From Sporobacter sp963677825 (lineage in GTDB: Bacteria; Bacillota; Clostridia; Oscillospirales; Oscillospiraceae), in assembly GCA_963677825.2 (NCBI GenBank), contig CAXXEF010000001.1, forward strand, positions 2,660,818 through 2,724,817: a stretch of 64,000 nucleotides of DNA, read 5' to 3'. The notes beneath the pieces are model-generated. The model was not told the origin of the DNA. It did not search any database and saw only the letters and a list, made by a program, of their open reading frames with translations. Numbering within the stretch: the stretch's first letter is position 1; each line of letters begins with the position of its first letter. Made by a program: the position numbers and the translations under genes. Positions 41,785-50,167 of the stretch are shown piece after piece.

Positions 41785-42768
41785 ATGAAAAAGGCAATAG
41801 GTATACTGTCATTGGTTGTACTAACTCTTTTTTGCGTTGGGTGCAGCAACAATGTAAACAATGTAAACAATGTAAACAATGTAAACAATGAAACTCCAAC
41901 AACGGATAATGCGAAGGTGCTTGCGGGAGAAGGCTCAATTGAATATCTTAGTTTTGAAGAAGCGCTGTTGAGAAGCACAGATATTATTGATGCGAGGTTT
42001 GTAGGCTACCATAAGTATGATACATATTCAGAGCTGGAGTTTACTGTAAATGAATTACTTAAAGGAAGTACGACTGAAAAAACAATATTCGTAACAGTAA
42101 TTCCTCAAGTAGTTGCGATTGACGAGATTGACAAGAGCTATATTATTGAAGAAGATAAATTCGTTGTAGGTGAAGATTATCTCCTTGTACTTGAACGTCG
42201 TATTTCTGTTTATTACGAACACGACAGGTATTTGCTGCTTGGGGATATTTATATGCAAACATCTGACATTGAAAATAGCTCAATGTATAATGAACCACTT
42301 AATATACATGCAGATGTTGAATTTGCCAATCAATCAAAATATAGCAATGTCAAAGAATATGTTAGTTCCATACTATCACGCGCAACAGAGCCATCAATAG
42401 AATTTTACGGTTCGGAATACTCAGTAGATGATGATCTTGAAAAGGTTGTCGATGACACTCCGTATATTATTGCTGTTAGTGTTGGTGAATTCTTTGTTAA
42501 AGGGGCTTACAATGATGTGGAGACATATTGTTGCACAGTGGAACAAATGATTAAGCAAAATTATGAACAAAGTGAAGTAAAATCTGAGATTCTTGTTGTG
42601 TTTCCCAAAGGAGAAGTTCAGCCTGGCGATGAGTATTTGCTGTTATTAAATAGATCTAGTGATTCTTCCGAAGTATTTACACTTTCATCAAAAAATCAAA
42701 GTGTTGTACCCCTTGAAAATACAGAAGAAATAATGAATATTAAAGAAATGATTTCAAGTAAAAGTTAA
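41785..42768 (+). CDS. Lipoprotein with Asn-Val repeat linker
   Basis: A 327-residue lipoprotein (LSLVVLTLFCVGC lipobox). After the Cys comes NNVNNVNNVNNVNN, encoded by four perfect 9-bp repeats (AATGTAAAC, 41851-41886). Two similar domains follow, near residues 45-150 and 200-320 (each with a secreted-domain beta pattern such as FTVNELLKGSTTEK, CCTVEQMIKQNYEQ). The family is unknown to me. GGAGAG precedes the ATG at 41785. The repeat could vary in number by slippage. Confidence 0.65.
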   Translation: MKKAIGILSLVVLTLFCVGCSNNVNNVNNVNNVNNETPTTDNAKVLAGEGSIEYLSFEEALLRSTDIIDARFVGYHKYDTYSELEFTVNELLKGSTTEKTIFVTVIPQVVAIDEIDKSYIIEEDKFVVGEDYLLVLERRISVYYEHDRYLLLGDIYMQTSDIENSSMYNEPLNIHADVEFANQSKYSNVKEYVSSILSRATEPSIEFYGSEYSVDDDLEKVVDDTPYIIAVSVGEFFVKGAYNDVETYCCTVEQMIKQNYEQSEVKSEILVVFPKGEVQPGDEYLLLLNRSSDSSEVFTLSSKNQSVVPLENTEEIMNIKEMISSKS

Positions 42769-42885
42769 TTGGCAGTTAGAAGCATAATTTAAAACAAACA
42801 ACTGGACTGTGTTTGGTGTGATGCTTGTGCGAGCAGGTTTCAGCTGTTCTCACAATAAGCATTTTGTAAGTAAAGGAGAGAGATT

Positions 42886-43602
42886 ATGCGGATAAGAATT
42901 TCTATTTACATTGCGCTTGTATTTATTATAGTTTCTGGATGCGCCGCAACTCCTGCTGGTCAGGTTGATGACCATATTGATAGTTCAAATACAATAGTTA
43001 GCCCGCATTCAGATGATTTGCCATTTATCGCCACGTCTTTTGAAGATTTTGAAACGCAAATGAAAAGTGAAGGTGCTTTGCGTGATGTGAACTTAGGCGG
43101 GTTGAATAGTTACTATATTCCCACTGAGATAATTCAATTAACAAAGGCGAACATTAATCATATCCGAGTTAAGCAAACGTATGTATCTCTAAATTACGAC
43201 GTTAAGGACATAGATTACGAGAAGTTTGATGATCCGCACGAGAAAGAGCGTGCAATGTGGGGCAATACGATTAGTTTCGTTTGGTATAGGGTTGATGATG
43301 CTGATTCTTGGTTAAACAGATATATTGAGGTAATACCATTAGAACCACTGTATAAAGGAAGTTCTTACTACTATTTTAACATTATTCATCCAAGTGAACC
43401 CGATATGGTTTTAGCGAAAAGTATTTATTGGATTGAGAACGGATACTGTTTCAATTTAGATATACCTATAGATGTATATGAGGATCAAATACAAAAGCAG
43501 ACGCAGGAACAAAAGCACCAAGGGCATGAAGCGCCCGAAGACGAAATAAAAGGAATGGTTGTGCAAAACGCAACTGCAATGCAGATTAAGTCTGTAAATT
43601 AA
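42886..43602 (+). CDS. Lipoprotein, paralog of the one at 37019
   Basis: A 238-residue lipoprotein (YIALVFIIVSGC, Cys at 19). About half the residues match the paralog at 37019. Both end in MVVQNATAMQIKS and share near-identical DNA at the 3' end (from about 43490 on) and beyond, into the terminator and att-like segment. AAAGGAGAG precedes the ATG. The match rises toward the 3' end, as expected if a duplication or conversion tract covers only that end. Confidence 0.65.
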   Translation: MRIRISIYIALVFIIVSGCAATPAGQVDDHIDSSNTIVSPHSDDLPFIATSFEDFETQMKSEGALRDVNLGGLNSYYIPTEIIQLTKANINHIRVKQTYVSLNYDVKDIDYEKFDDPHEKERAMWGNTISFVWYRVDDADSWLNRYIEVIPLEPLYKGSSYYYFNIIHPSEPDMVLAKSIYWIENGYCFNLDIPIDVYEDQIQKQTQEQKHQGHEAPEDEIKGMVVQNATAMQIKSVN

Positions 43603-43604
43603 AA

Positions 43605-43640
43605 AAAGAAAAGGCATCACGTTTGTGGTGCTTTTTCTTT
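43605..43640 (+). terminator. Terminator after the second lipoprotein
   Basis: Diverged copy of the hairpin at 37745 (AAGAAAAGGCATCAC / GTGGTGCTTTTTCTT). A mismatch in the stem is new. Confidence 0.75.
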
Positions 43641-44030
43641 CTGTTTAGATTGGGCCGAGATGTAGAGCCAGAAAGAGTAGTCAGACATTATTTATATTAC
43701 GGACGTATCAGAAGCACATCGGATCGTATACATACCCATCGAGCGCAGCGCAAGGATGACGTGATCGTCGTACTCACCGTGCGGTGCGCGGAAGAGAGAC
43801 GGCACGACGCCGGTGACGGCGGCGATTTTGTCGTTGCAGGCCTGAATGTCGGCGGTGATCTGCGTTGTGGACAGTTTGCTGAAATGCGCATGGTCGACGG
43901 AATGGCTCGTGCTCCGGCATTCCGATCATATCCCCAGCTTGTTCTACTGGAGGCTCTATGATTTGCCCGGCTTTTTATGACGTTCGGGATGAAGAATTGC
44001 ATTGGGAAAGGGCGGCGTGCGCTTGACGGT
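43641..44030. repeat. Second copy of the attR-pdaB 5' segment, with internal deletion
   Basis: This segment matches 37784-38500 over the phage side, the att region, the first part of the deacetylase end (43720-43905), then jumps to the start region (about 43906-44030). About 340 bases between GGTTCATG and GGTTCGTG of the intact copy are lost. The att core differs (TCAGAAGCACAT in place of TCAACATCCCAT). It continues into the mch promoter, so this edge looks like the original host flank. Confidence 0.85.
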
Positions 44031-44051
44031 GCTCACGCAAAGCGGTACAAT
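44023..44051 (+). promoter_or_regulatory. Sigma-A-type promoter of mch
   Basis: TTGACG (44023-44028), a 17-base spacer, and TACAAT (44046-44051) lie 39 bases before the mch start. In the other copy of this region the sequence is broken just after TTGACG by the terL fragment. Confidence 0.8.
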
Positions 44052-44089
44052 CTGATCAAAGGATACAATCACGCAAGGAGACAAAATAT

Positions 44090-45064
44090 ATGGTTATTCC
44101 GCTTAGCCAAATCCCCGAACTCAGCCCGAATCGGCAGGCGTATGCGCTGATGAACGATCTCATATCGCGCGCCGACAAGCTGCAGGTCGCCGTCACTGAA
44201 ATTGCCGGCGCGACGGTCGTTGATTGCGGCGTCGACGTCGAAGGCGGTTACGAGGCCGGGGTAATATTCTCGAAAATCTGTCTCGGCGGCCTTGCGGACG
44301 TCGCCTTAACATGGCAAGATTTCGGCGGTTTGCGCTGGCCGGCGGTCGAGGTGCGCTCCGACCATCCCGTACGCGCGTGTATGGCCTCGCAGTATGCCGG
44401 TTGGCCGATCAAGAGCGGCAGCCGCATCTTTATGGGCTCCGGACCGGCATGCGCCGTCGTCGCGCGGGGGAGTCTGTTCAAAATGCTTGGCTATGCAGAT
44501 AAATCGGAGACTGTTATCTTGTGTCTGGAATGCGCCAAACTACCGCCGCCGGATGTGATCGAATTCGTGTGTGGCGAGTGTGGCTGCACACCGGAAAACC
44601 TCTATGTGCTCGTCGCGCCGACGGCATCACTCGTCGGGACGGTACAGGTCGCCGCGCGCGCGCTCGAGACGGGACTGTTCAAGCTGCGCCGTCTTGGCTA
44701 CGAGCTCGGCCGCATAGAATCGGCCTTCGGGACGTGCCCCGTGTCGCCCGTCACCGGTGACACGAAAAGCGGTCTCGGGCGCACGAACGACGCGATATCA
44801 TACGGCTCAACAGTGCTATATAATCTCCATGACGACGATGCGGTACTCCGCGATATTGTCGGACGCGTGCCGTCCTGCGCCGCCCCCCTATATGGAAAGG
44901 CGTACAACGAAACGAAAGACGAGCACGACAACTTTTTTAATCTCAGCCCCGACCAGTTCAACCCGGCCGTCGTCTGGCTGTGTAATCTCGACAGCGGTAA
45001 CAGCTTCACGGCAGGGGAAATCAGGTCAGACATTCTGCGCAAATCGTTTGGGATTATAGGATAA
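44090..45064 (+). CDS. mch: Methenyltetrahydromethanopterin cyclohydrolase
   Basis: A 324-residue full-length Mch. The enzyme interconverts methenyl-H4MPT and formyl-H4MPT in C1 metabolism. The motifs TVVDCGVDVEGGYEAGVIFS, FMGSGPACAVVARG and PSCAAPLYGKAYNE match the Mch family along its length. The gene has its own sigma-A promoter and ends at a strong terminator. No other H4MPT gene (fhcD, mtdB, ftr) is in view. The family is best known from methanogens, methylotrophic proteobacteria and planctomycetes; its presence in a Clostridia-type genome is unusual. It may act on another folate analogue. Confidence 0.88.
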   Translation: MVIPLSQIPELSPNRQAYALMNDLISRADKLQVAVTEIAGATVVDCGVDVEGGYEAGVIFSKICLGGLADVALTWQDFGGLRWPAVEVRSDHPVRACMASQYAGWPIKSGSRIFMGSGPACAVVARGSLFKMLGYADKSETVILCLECAKLPPPDVIEFVCGECGCTPENLYVLVAPTASLVGTVQVAARALETGLFKLRRLGYELGRIESAFGTCPVSPVTGDTKSGLGRTNDAISYGSTVLYNLHDDDAVLRDIVGRVPSCAAPLYGKAYNETKDEHDNFFNLSPDQFNPAVVWLCNLDSGNSFTAGEIRSDILRKSFGIIG

Positions 45065-45069
45065 TAGAA

Positions 45070-45097
45070 GAAACACCCGCCGTCCGGCGGGTGTTTC
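45070..45097. terminator. Bidirectional terminator between mch and hinT
   Basis: GAAACACCCGCC / GGCGGGTGTTTC with a short loop, flanked by A and T runs on both sides, between convergent genes. Confidence 0.85.
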
Positions 45098-45116
45098 TTA
45101 TTTAATCAAAATTCAA

Positions 45117-45464
45117 TTATTCCGCGCAGAACTTTTCGCTCATTTTAACACCGGCGAGGACGTGGAAGTGGATGTGATGGACCGTTTGGCCGCCGTCTTC
45201 ACCGCAGTTGTTGATGACGCGGAAGCCTTTTTCAAGCTTCAGCTGTTTAGACAGTTTGGCGATCGCCTCAAAGCACTTGGCAACAGCTTTTGAATTATCC
45301 GGCGTGATGTCGGCCGCCGAGCCGATGTGCTGCTTGGGTACAACGAGGAAATGGACAGGCGCCTGCGGATACAGATCGTTGAAGGCAACGACGTCGTCAT
45401 CCTCGTACAACATCGTCGAGGGGATTTCTCCGGCGATGATTTTGCAAAATAAACAATCCGACAT
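45117..45464 (-). CDS. hinT: HIT-family nucleotide hydrolase (HinT)
   Basis: A 115-residue HIT protein. It has CLFCKIIAGEIPSTMLYEDD at the N-terminus and the His triad HHIHFHVLAG near residue 98. HinT proteins hydrolyse AMP-linked phosphoramidates and aminoacyl-AMPs. AAAGGAGC precedes the ATG at 45464. It lies 22 bases after alaS on the same strand, so it probably shares its transcript and would clear aminoacyl-adenylates. Confidence 0.93.
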   Translation of the reverse strand: MSDCLFCKIIAGEIPSTMLYEDDDVVAFNDLYPQAPVHFLVVPKQHIGSAADITPDNSKAVAKCFEAIAKLSKQLKLEKGFRVINNCGEDGGQTVHHIHFHVLAGVKMSEKFCAE

Positions 45465-45486
45465 AGGTGTGCTCCTTTTCAGTAGT

Positions 45487-48126
45487 TTAAAGTCCAAGCT
45501 TTTCCTTCACGAATGCCTCGACAGACGAGAGCGCCTCGTCGAGTTTCGACAGGTCCTTGCCGCCGCCCATGGCGCTGTCGGGCTTGCCGCCGCCGGAGCC
45601 GCCGCAGATTTTTGTCACGTGCTTGACAAGATCGCCCGCGCGCACGCCGGCGGCGACAGCCTGCTTGCCGGCGACGGCCAAAAATGTCAGTTTGCCGCCG
45701 GCTGTCGAAGCGAGTACCGCTGTAGCGGCGTCATTTTTATCCTTGATATAATCGCCCATCTGGCGCAGCTTGTCGGCGTCGGCATCACGGAGCGTAGCCG
45801 TGATAACGGCGAGGTCGCCGACGGCTACAGCGCCGTCGAGCAGGCGCTGGGCGTCGCCACCGGCCTGCTGGGCTGAAAACTGCTCGACCGTCCGGCGCAG
45901 CTCACGCAGCTCCGCGTTTTGCTGGTCAATTTTTTGTGCCAGTTCCAAGGGATTGTTTGCCTTGATGGCCGCGGCAGCCTCGTTGATGAGCGCCGCGCTG
46001 CGCGTCATGGCGTCGAGCGTTTCCCGGCCGACGGTGGCTTCGATGCGACGGACGCCCGACGCGACAGAAAACTCACTGGTGATTTTGAACGCACCGGCCT
46101 TGGCCGTGTTATCCAGATGTGTACCGCCGCACAGCTCACAAGAAAACGCGCCCATGCTCACGACGCGGACGGTGTCGCCGTACTTTTCACCGAACAGCGC
46201 CGTCGCGCCCATATTCCGCGCGTCGGCGACGGCCATTTCTTCGATTTTGACGGGCATACCGTCTAAAATCGCGGCGTTAACACGCGATTCGACGTCGGCA
46301 ATCTCCGCCGGCGTCATCGCGGCAAAATGTGTGAAGTCGAAGCGCAGACGGTCAGGCTCGACGAGCGAGCCGGCCTGCTGGACATGATCGCCCAACACGT
46401 CTTTGAGTGCTTTTTGAAGCAGATGCGTCGCCGAGTGTGCGCGCATGATCGCGCGGCGGCGCTCTTCGTTAATGGTGGATATGACCGCGTCGCTGACTGT
46501 CAGCTCACCGGAGGCCATGACGCCTGTGTGCAGGTACTTGCCGCCTTTGTTTTTCTGAACGTCCTTGACGGCAAAGACAGCGCCTTCTGCCGTGATCGTG
46601 CCTGTATCGCATGCCTGGCCGCCCATTTCGGCGTAAAACGGCGTTTTGTCGAGGACGATTGTCGCTTCTGTGCCGGTACGGACAGACGAGCATAGCTCGC
46701 CGTCGGACACGATGGCGAGGATGCGTCCGTCATCCGTGTAGCGGTCATAGCCGGTGAATTCAGTCGGCGTGCCGTCAAGCCCGAGGTCGACGCCGGCCCA
46801 CGCGAGGTCGCCCAGCGCGGCTCTGGCCGCGCGCGCGCGTTCGCGCTGCTCCTGCATGAGCGTGTCAAAGCCGTCACGGTCAAGCGCGAGCCCGCGCTCT
46901 TCGACGATTTCAGCCGTCAAGTCGACGGGGAAGCCGTACGTGTCATAAAGCTTGAACGCGTCGGCGCCTGGCAGCGTCTTTTTACCAGACGACGCCAGGG
47001 TGTCGAGAACACCCGTCAAAATAGACATGCCGCTGTCGATCGTTTTGTTGAAATTGTCTTCCTCCGTACGGATGACACGCGTGATGTAATCCTGCTTTTC
47101 GACAAGATCGGGGTACGCGCCCTTGTTCATCTCAACGACTGTCGCGCAGACATCCCACAGGAACGTGCCGGAGATGCCGAGCAGCTTGCCGTGGCGCGCC
47201 GCGCGGCGCAGCAGTCGGCGCAGGACGTAGCCGCGCCCTTCATTGGAGGGCAGGACGCCGTCGCAGATCATCATCGTCGACGAGCGGATATGGTCGGTGA
47301 TGACGCGCAGGGAAATATCCGTCTGGCGGGACTGGCCGTACATCGCGCCGGTGAGCGCGGTGACCTTCTCGGTAATGCGGCGGATCGTATCGACCTCGAA
47401 GATATTGTCGACGCCCTGACAGACCATCGCCAGACGCTCCAGCCCCATGCCGGTATCGATGTTTTTTTGTTCAAGCTCTGTATAGTTGCCGTTGCCGTCG
47501 TTCGAGAACTGCGTAAACACGTTGTTCCAGATCTCGACAAAGCGGTCGCAGTCGCACCCGACTTTGCAATCCGGGCGGCCGCAGCCTTTGTCCGCGCCGC
47601 GGTCAAAGTAAATCTCCGAGCTGGGGCCGCACGGACCTGCCCCGTGTTCCCAGAAATTATCGGCCTTACCCAGCCGCGTGACGCGCTCGGGCGCGACACC
47701 GACCTCGCTGGTCCAGATGTCGAACGCCTCATCGTCGTTCTCGTAGATGGACGGATAGAGCAGATTCGGATCAAGACCGATTGTCTGGGTCAAAAACGCC
47801 CAGCTCCAGGAGAGTGCTTCACGTTTGAAGTAGTCGCCGAAAGAGAAGTTGCCCAGCATTTCAAAGTATGTACCATGCCGGGACGTTTTACCGACGTTGT
47901 CGATGTCGATGGTACGGATGCACTTCTGGCAGGCGACAACGCGGCGGCTCGGCGGCTCCTGCTCGCCGGTGAACCACATCTTCATCGGCGCCATGCCGGA
48001 ATTGATCAGCAGCAAAGACGCGTCGTTTTGAGGGATTAGCGGGAAGCTGGGCAGGCGCAGATGTCCCTGCTTTTCAAAAAACGTGAGGAAAAGGTCACGC
48101 AGCTCGTTCAATCCGTATTGTTTCAT
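45487..48126 (-). CDS. alaS: Alanyl-tRNA synthetase
   Basis: A full-length 879-residue AlaRS that charges tRNA-Ala. The N-terminal class II catalytic core starts LNELRDLFLTFFEKQGHLRL; motif 2 has SRHGTYFEMLGNFSFGDY. The editing domain has HSATHLLQKALKDVLG and CELCGGTHL zinc residues (HxxxH, CxxxH). The C-Ala domain includes the Gly-rich motif GGSGGGKPDSAMGGG. I chose the second of two adjacent ATGs, with GGAGG 8 bases away. No T-box leader is visible in the 170-bp upstream stretch. Confidence 0.97.
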   Translation of the reverse strand: MKQYGLNELRDLFLTFFEKQGHLRLPSFPLIPQNDASLLLINSGMAPMKMWFTGEQEPPSRRVVACQKCIRTIDIDNVGKTSRHGTYFEMLGNFSFGDYFKREALSWSWAFLTQTIGLDPNLLYPSIYENDDEAFDIWTSEVGVAPERVTRLGKADNFWEHGAGPCGPSSEIYFDRGADKGCGRPDCKVGCDCDRFVEIWNNVFTQFSNDGNGNYTELEQKNIDTGMGLERLAMVCQGVDNIFEVDTIRRITEKVTALTGAMYGQSRQTDISLRVITDHIRSSTMMICDGVLPSNEGRGYVLRRLLRRAARHGKLLGISGTFLWDVCATVVEMNKGAYPDLVEKQDYITRVIRTEEDNFNKTIDSGMSILTGVLDTLASSGKKTLPGADAFKLYDTYGFPVDLTAEIVEERGLALDRDGFDTLMQEQRERARAARAALGDLAWAGVDLGLDGTPTEFTGYDRYTDDGRILAIVSDGELCSSVRTGTEATIVLDKTPFYAEMGGQACDTGTITAEGAVFAVKDVQKNKGGKYLHTGVMASGELTVSDAVISTINEERRRAIMRAHSATHLLQKALKDVLGDHVQQAGSLVEPDRLRFDFTHFAAMTPAEIADVESRVNAAILDGMPVKIEEMAVADARNMGATALFGEKYGDTVRVVSMGAFSCELCGGTHLDNTAKAGAFKITSEFSVASGVRRIEATVGRETLDAMTRSAALINEAAAAIKANNPLELAQKIDQQNAELRELRRTVEQFSAQQAGGDAQRLLDGAVAVGDLAVITATLRDADADKLRQMGDYIKDKNDAATAVLASTAGGKLTFLAVAGKQAVAAGVRAGDLVKHVTKICGGSGGGKPDSAMGGGKDLSKLDEALSSVEAFVKEKLGL

Positions 48127-48297
48127 CATTTATACCTCCAAAGCGCGCCGGAGATGGCGCGCTGCAAACAATCTTTATAATAAGTCAAATGGTATTTTAT
48201 ACTGAAAGCCAAGGGCTTGTCAATAAGCGTAAACGGCACAAGCGCCCCGTCCGGCGTACGCCGGAAAGAGCGCTTATGCAGCCGATTCGGTCCGTAC

Positions 48298-48726
48298 TTA
48301 ACGGTTACGCAGATTCAGCGAGATTTCCGACAGCGCTTTGGACGCTTCCATGTCGAACAGCTTTGTTTTGGCCATGTCGCCGATGGCCAGATAGCCGATC
48401 AGGCGGCCGTGCTCGACGACGGGCAGACGGCGGACCTGCGCCTCGGCCATCTGATGCGCGGCCTCGCGCACGTCGTCATTCGGGGCGACAGTGACGAGAT
48501 GGCGCGTCATGATCTCGTTGACGGGCGTTGTTTCGGGATTGTTCTCGGCCGCTACACACCGCAAAACGATGTCGCGGTCGGTGACGATGCCGCGCAGCTT
48601 GCCGTCGGGCGTACACACGGGGACCGAACCGATATTATGCCGATACAAAAGCCGCGCGGCCAGCGACGCCGGTTCGTCCGGAGCGATGGAGATTACACTG
48701 TCAGTCATTAAATCCGATACGAGCAT
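48298..48726 (-). CDS. CBS-domain pair protein
   Basis: A 142-residue protein made of two CBS motifs (MTDSVISIAPDEPASLAARL and GKLRGIVTDRDIVLR; then IMTRHLVTVAPNDDVREAAH and GRLIGYLAIGDM). CBS pairs bind AMP, ATP or related ligands and regulate linked proteins. It is cytosolic, free-standing and diverges from tadA. GGGAGG precedes its start. Ligand and partner are unknown. Confidence 0.85.
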   Translation of the reverse strand: MLVSDLMTDSVISIAPDEPASLAARLLYRHNIGSVPVCTPDGKLRGIVTDRDIVLRCVAAENNPETTPVNEIMTRHLVTVAPNDDVREAAHQMAEAQVRRLPVVEHGRLIGYLAIGDMAKTKLFDMEASKALSEISLNLRNR

Positions 48727-48864
48727 AGTAATGCCTCCCGATAAGAATATGGATGCTTTCGCAAGTTGATTATTCTCAGAAGCGGCATATTATATACAAA
48801 ACGCGCGGCGCTGTTGCCCGGCGTCGCGCGATATGGTACGATACGCTCGAAAGGGGAGACGCCG

Positions 48865-49320
48865 GTGGATCATGAAGATTATATGCGCCTCGCGCTTGAC
48901 GAGGCGCGCGCGGCGATGGCCGAGGGCGAGGTGCCCGTCGGTTGTGTGATCGTCGACGAAAACGGCGCGATCGTCGGACGTGGACGAAACCGCCGCGAGA
49001 AAGACCGCAGCGCGCTCGCACACGCGGAGATCGAAGCGATCGACGAGGCCTGCCGGTCACTCGAGGACTGGCGTCTTAGTGGATGCAGCCTGTACGTTAC
49101 GCTCGAGCCGTGCCCGATGTGCGCCGGCGCGATCATCAACGCGCGTGTGCCGAAGCTCTTTTACGGCGCAAAAGAAAGCGTCAGCGGTGCGTGCGGGAGT
49201 GTGCTCAATCTCTTCATGGAGCCGTTCGGGCACAGCCCGGCAATCGTCGGCGGTGTGCTGGAGGACGAGTGCCGATCGCTCATGACGGACTTTTTTAAGG
49301 GTTTGCGCGCCGGGGACTAA
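48865..49320 (+). CDS. tadA: tRNA-specific adenosine deaminase TadA
   Basis: A 151-residue deaminase that converts A34 to inosine in tRNA-Arg. The zinc site HAEIEAID (catalytic His and Glu) and PCPMCAGAI is complete. I chose the GTG at 48865 (VDHEDYMRLALDEARAAM) because AAGGGGAG sits just upstream and family members start there; the frame extends 33 codons further upstream without similarity. It is followed by a QueG-like gene 36 bases later. Confidence 0.93.
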   Translation: MDHEDYMRLALDEARAAMAEGEVPVGCVIVDENGAIVGRGRNRREKDRSALAHAEIEAIDEACRSLEDWRLSGCSLYVTLEPCPMCAGAIINARVPKLFYGAKESVSGACGSVLNLFMEPFGHSPAIVGGVLEDECRSLMTDFFKGLRAGD

Positions 49321-49356
49321 ATATAATTAGGACTTTTATCCAAAGGAGAAAACGGT

Positions 49357-50061
49357 ATGGAACTGATGACGCATCTGGAGCGGCTTGCGGCCGAGCACGC
49401 CATCGACTTTGTCGGCGCGGCGGATATCGCACCATATCATCAAGAACTGACGGATGTCGGCGGCGATGTCATAGCTGTATTTCCGCGCGCCGTATCGATC
49501 GGTATCCGCCTGCCGGACGCGATCGTCGATCTGCTGCCGAGCAATACATATGAAAGTGCTTTGCTGTACGAGACGCATGCGTACAGCGTGATCAACACAA
49601 GGCTCGATGCGTTTTCATCTATCGTCGCGTCTGTCTTGCAGCAGTACGGTCATCGTGCGATGCCGCTGCCAGCGGCTGAGCGTATTGATAGTGAACGTGT
49701 GTGCGCGAGCGCGTCGCATAAATTTATCTCACGACTGGCCGGGCACGGTTGGATCGGAAAGAGTTGTTTACTTGTGACGCCGCAGTTCGGGCCACGCGTA
49801 CGCTGGACGAGCGTGCTGACGGACGCACCGCTGCCGGCGAACGATCCGATTCTAGAATCGCAATGCGGCGAGTGCGACGTATGCGTCACAGCTTGTCCGC
49901 CCGGCGCGTTCACCGGCCGCGTGTTCAGAGAGGACGAGCCGCGCGAAGCACGATATGATGTGCATAAATGCGAAGCGTATTTACTAAGCAGGCGGGAAAC
50001 GCTCGGTCAAGCTGTGTGCGGACTGTGCTTGTACAGCTGTCCGTACGGACAAAAAGGCTGA
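49357..50061 (+). CDS. QueG-related double 4Fe-4S protein
   Basis: A 234-residue protein with two 4Fe-4S sites (CGECDVCVTACPPGAF near 175 and CGLCLYSCPYG near 225), and an N-terminal half similar to the cobalamin-binding part of epoxyqueuosine reductase. It is shorter than QueG (about 370) because the C-terminal HEAT repeats are absent. QueG reduces epoxyqueuosine in tRNA; this short version may be an electron-transfer homolog. GGAGAA precedes its ATG. It may be co-transcribed with tadA, another tRNA-modification gene. Confidence 0.75.
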   Translation: MELMTHLERLAAEHAIDFVGAADIAPYHQELTDVGGDVIAVFPRAVSIGIRLPDAIVDLLPSNTYESALLYETHAYSVINTRLDAFSSIVASVLQQYGHRAMPLPAAERIDSERVCASASHKFISRLAGHGWIGKSCLLVTPQFGPRVRWTSVLTDAPLPANDPILESQCGECDVCVTACPPGAFTGRVFREDEPREARYDVHKCEAYLLSRRETLGQAVCGLCLYSCPYGQKG

Positions 50062-50079
50062 CGCAAAAAACTGATTTAT

Positions 50080-50112
50080 AAAGCCTCCGGGTATTATCCG
50101 GAGGCTTTTTTT
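50080..50112 (+). terminator. Terminator after the QueG-like gene
   Basis: AAAGCCTCCGG / CCGGAGGCTTT stem followed by TTTT. Confidence 0.85.
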
Positions 50113-50167
50113 AATAATAAACAGTTGCTTGTGTTACGCATTATTGCGGAGATGCGTCAGCAACGAA

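Noticed and set aside
41851..41886. CRISPR-like array
   Set aside because: Four 9-base units without spacers inside a coding frame. No CRISPR array or cas gene was seen in the window.
37859..43720. A second, tandem integrated element between the two attR-like sites
   Set aside because: It has no recombinase or phage genes of its own, and the host pdaB start is duplicated with it, so a segmental duplication with added cargo fits better.
48239..48275. Terminator between the CBS gene and alaS
   Set aside because: An imperfect AAGCGC...CCGGCGTACGCCGG...GCGCTT stem is present but has no T run on the needed strand.
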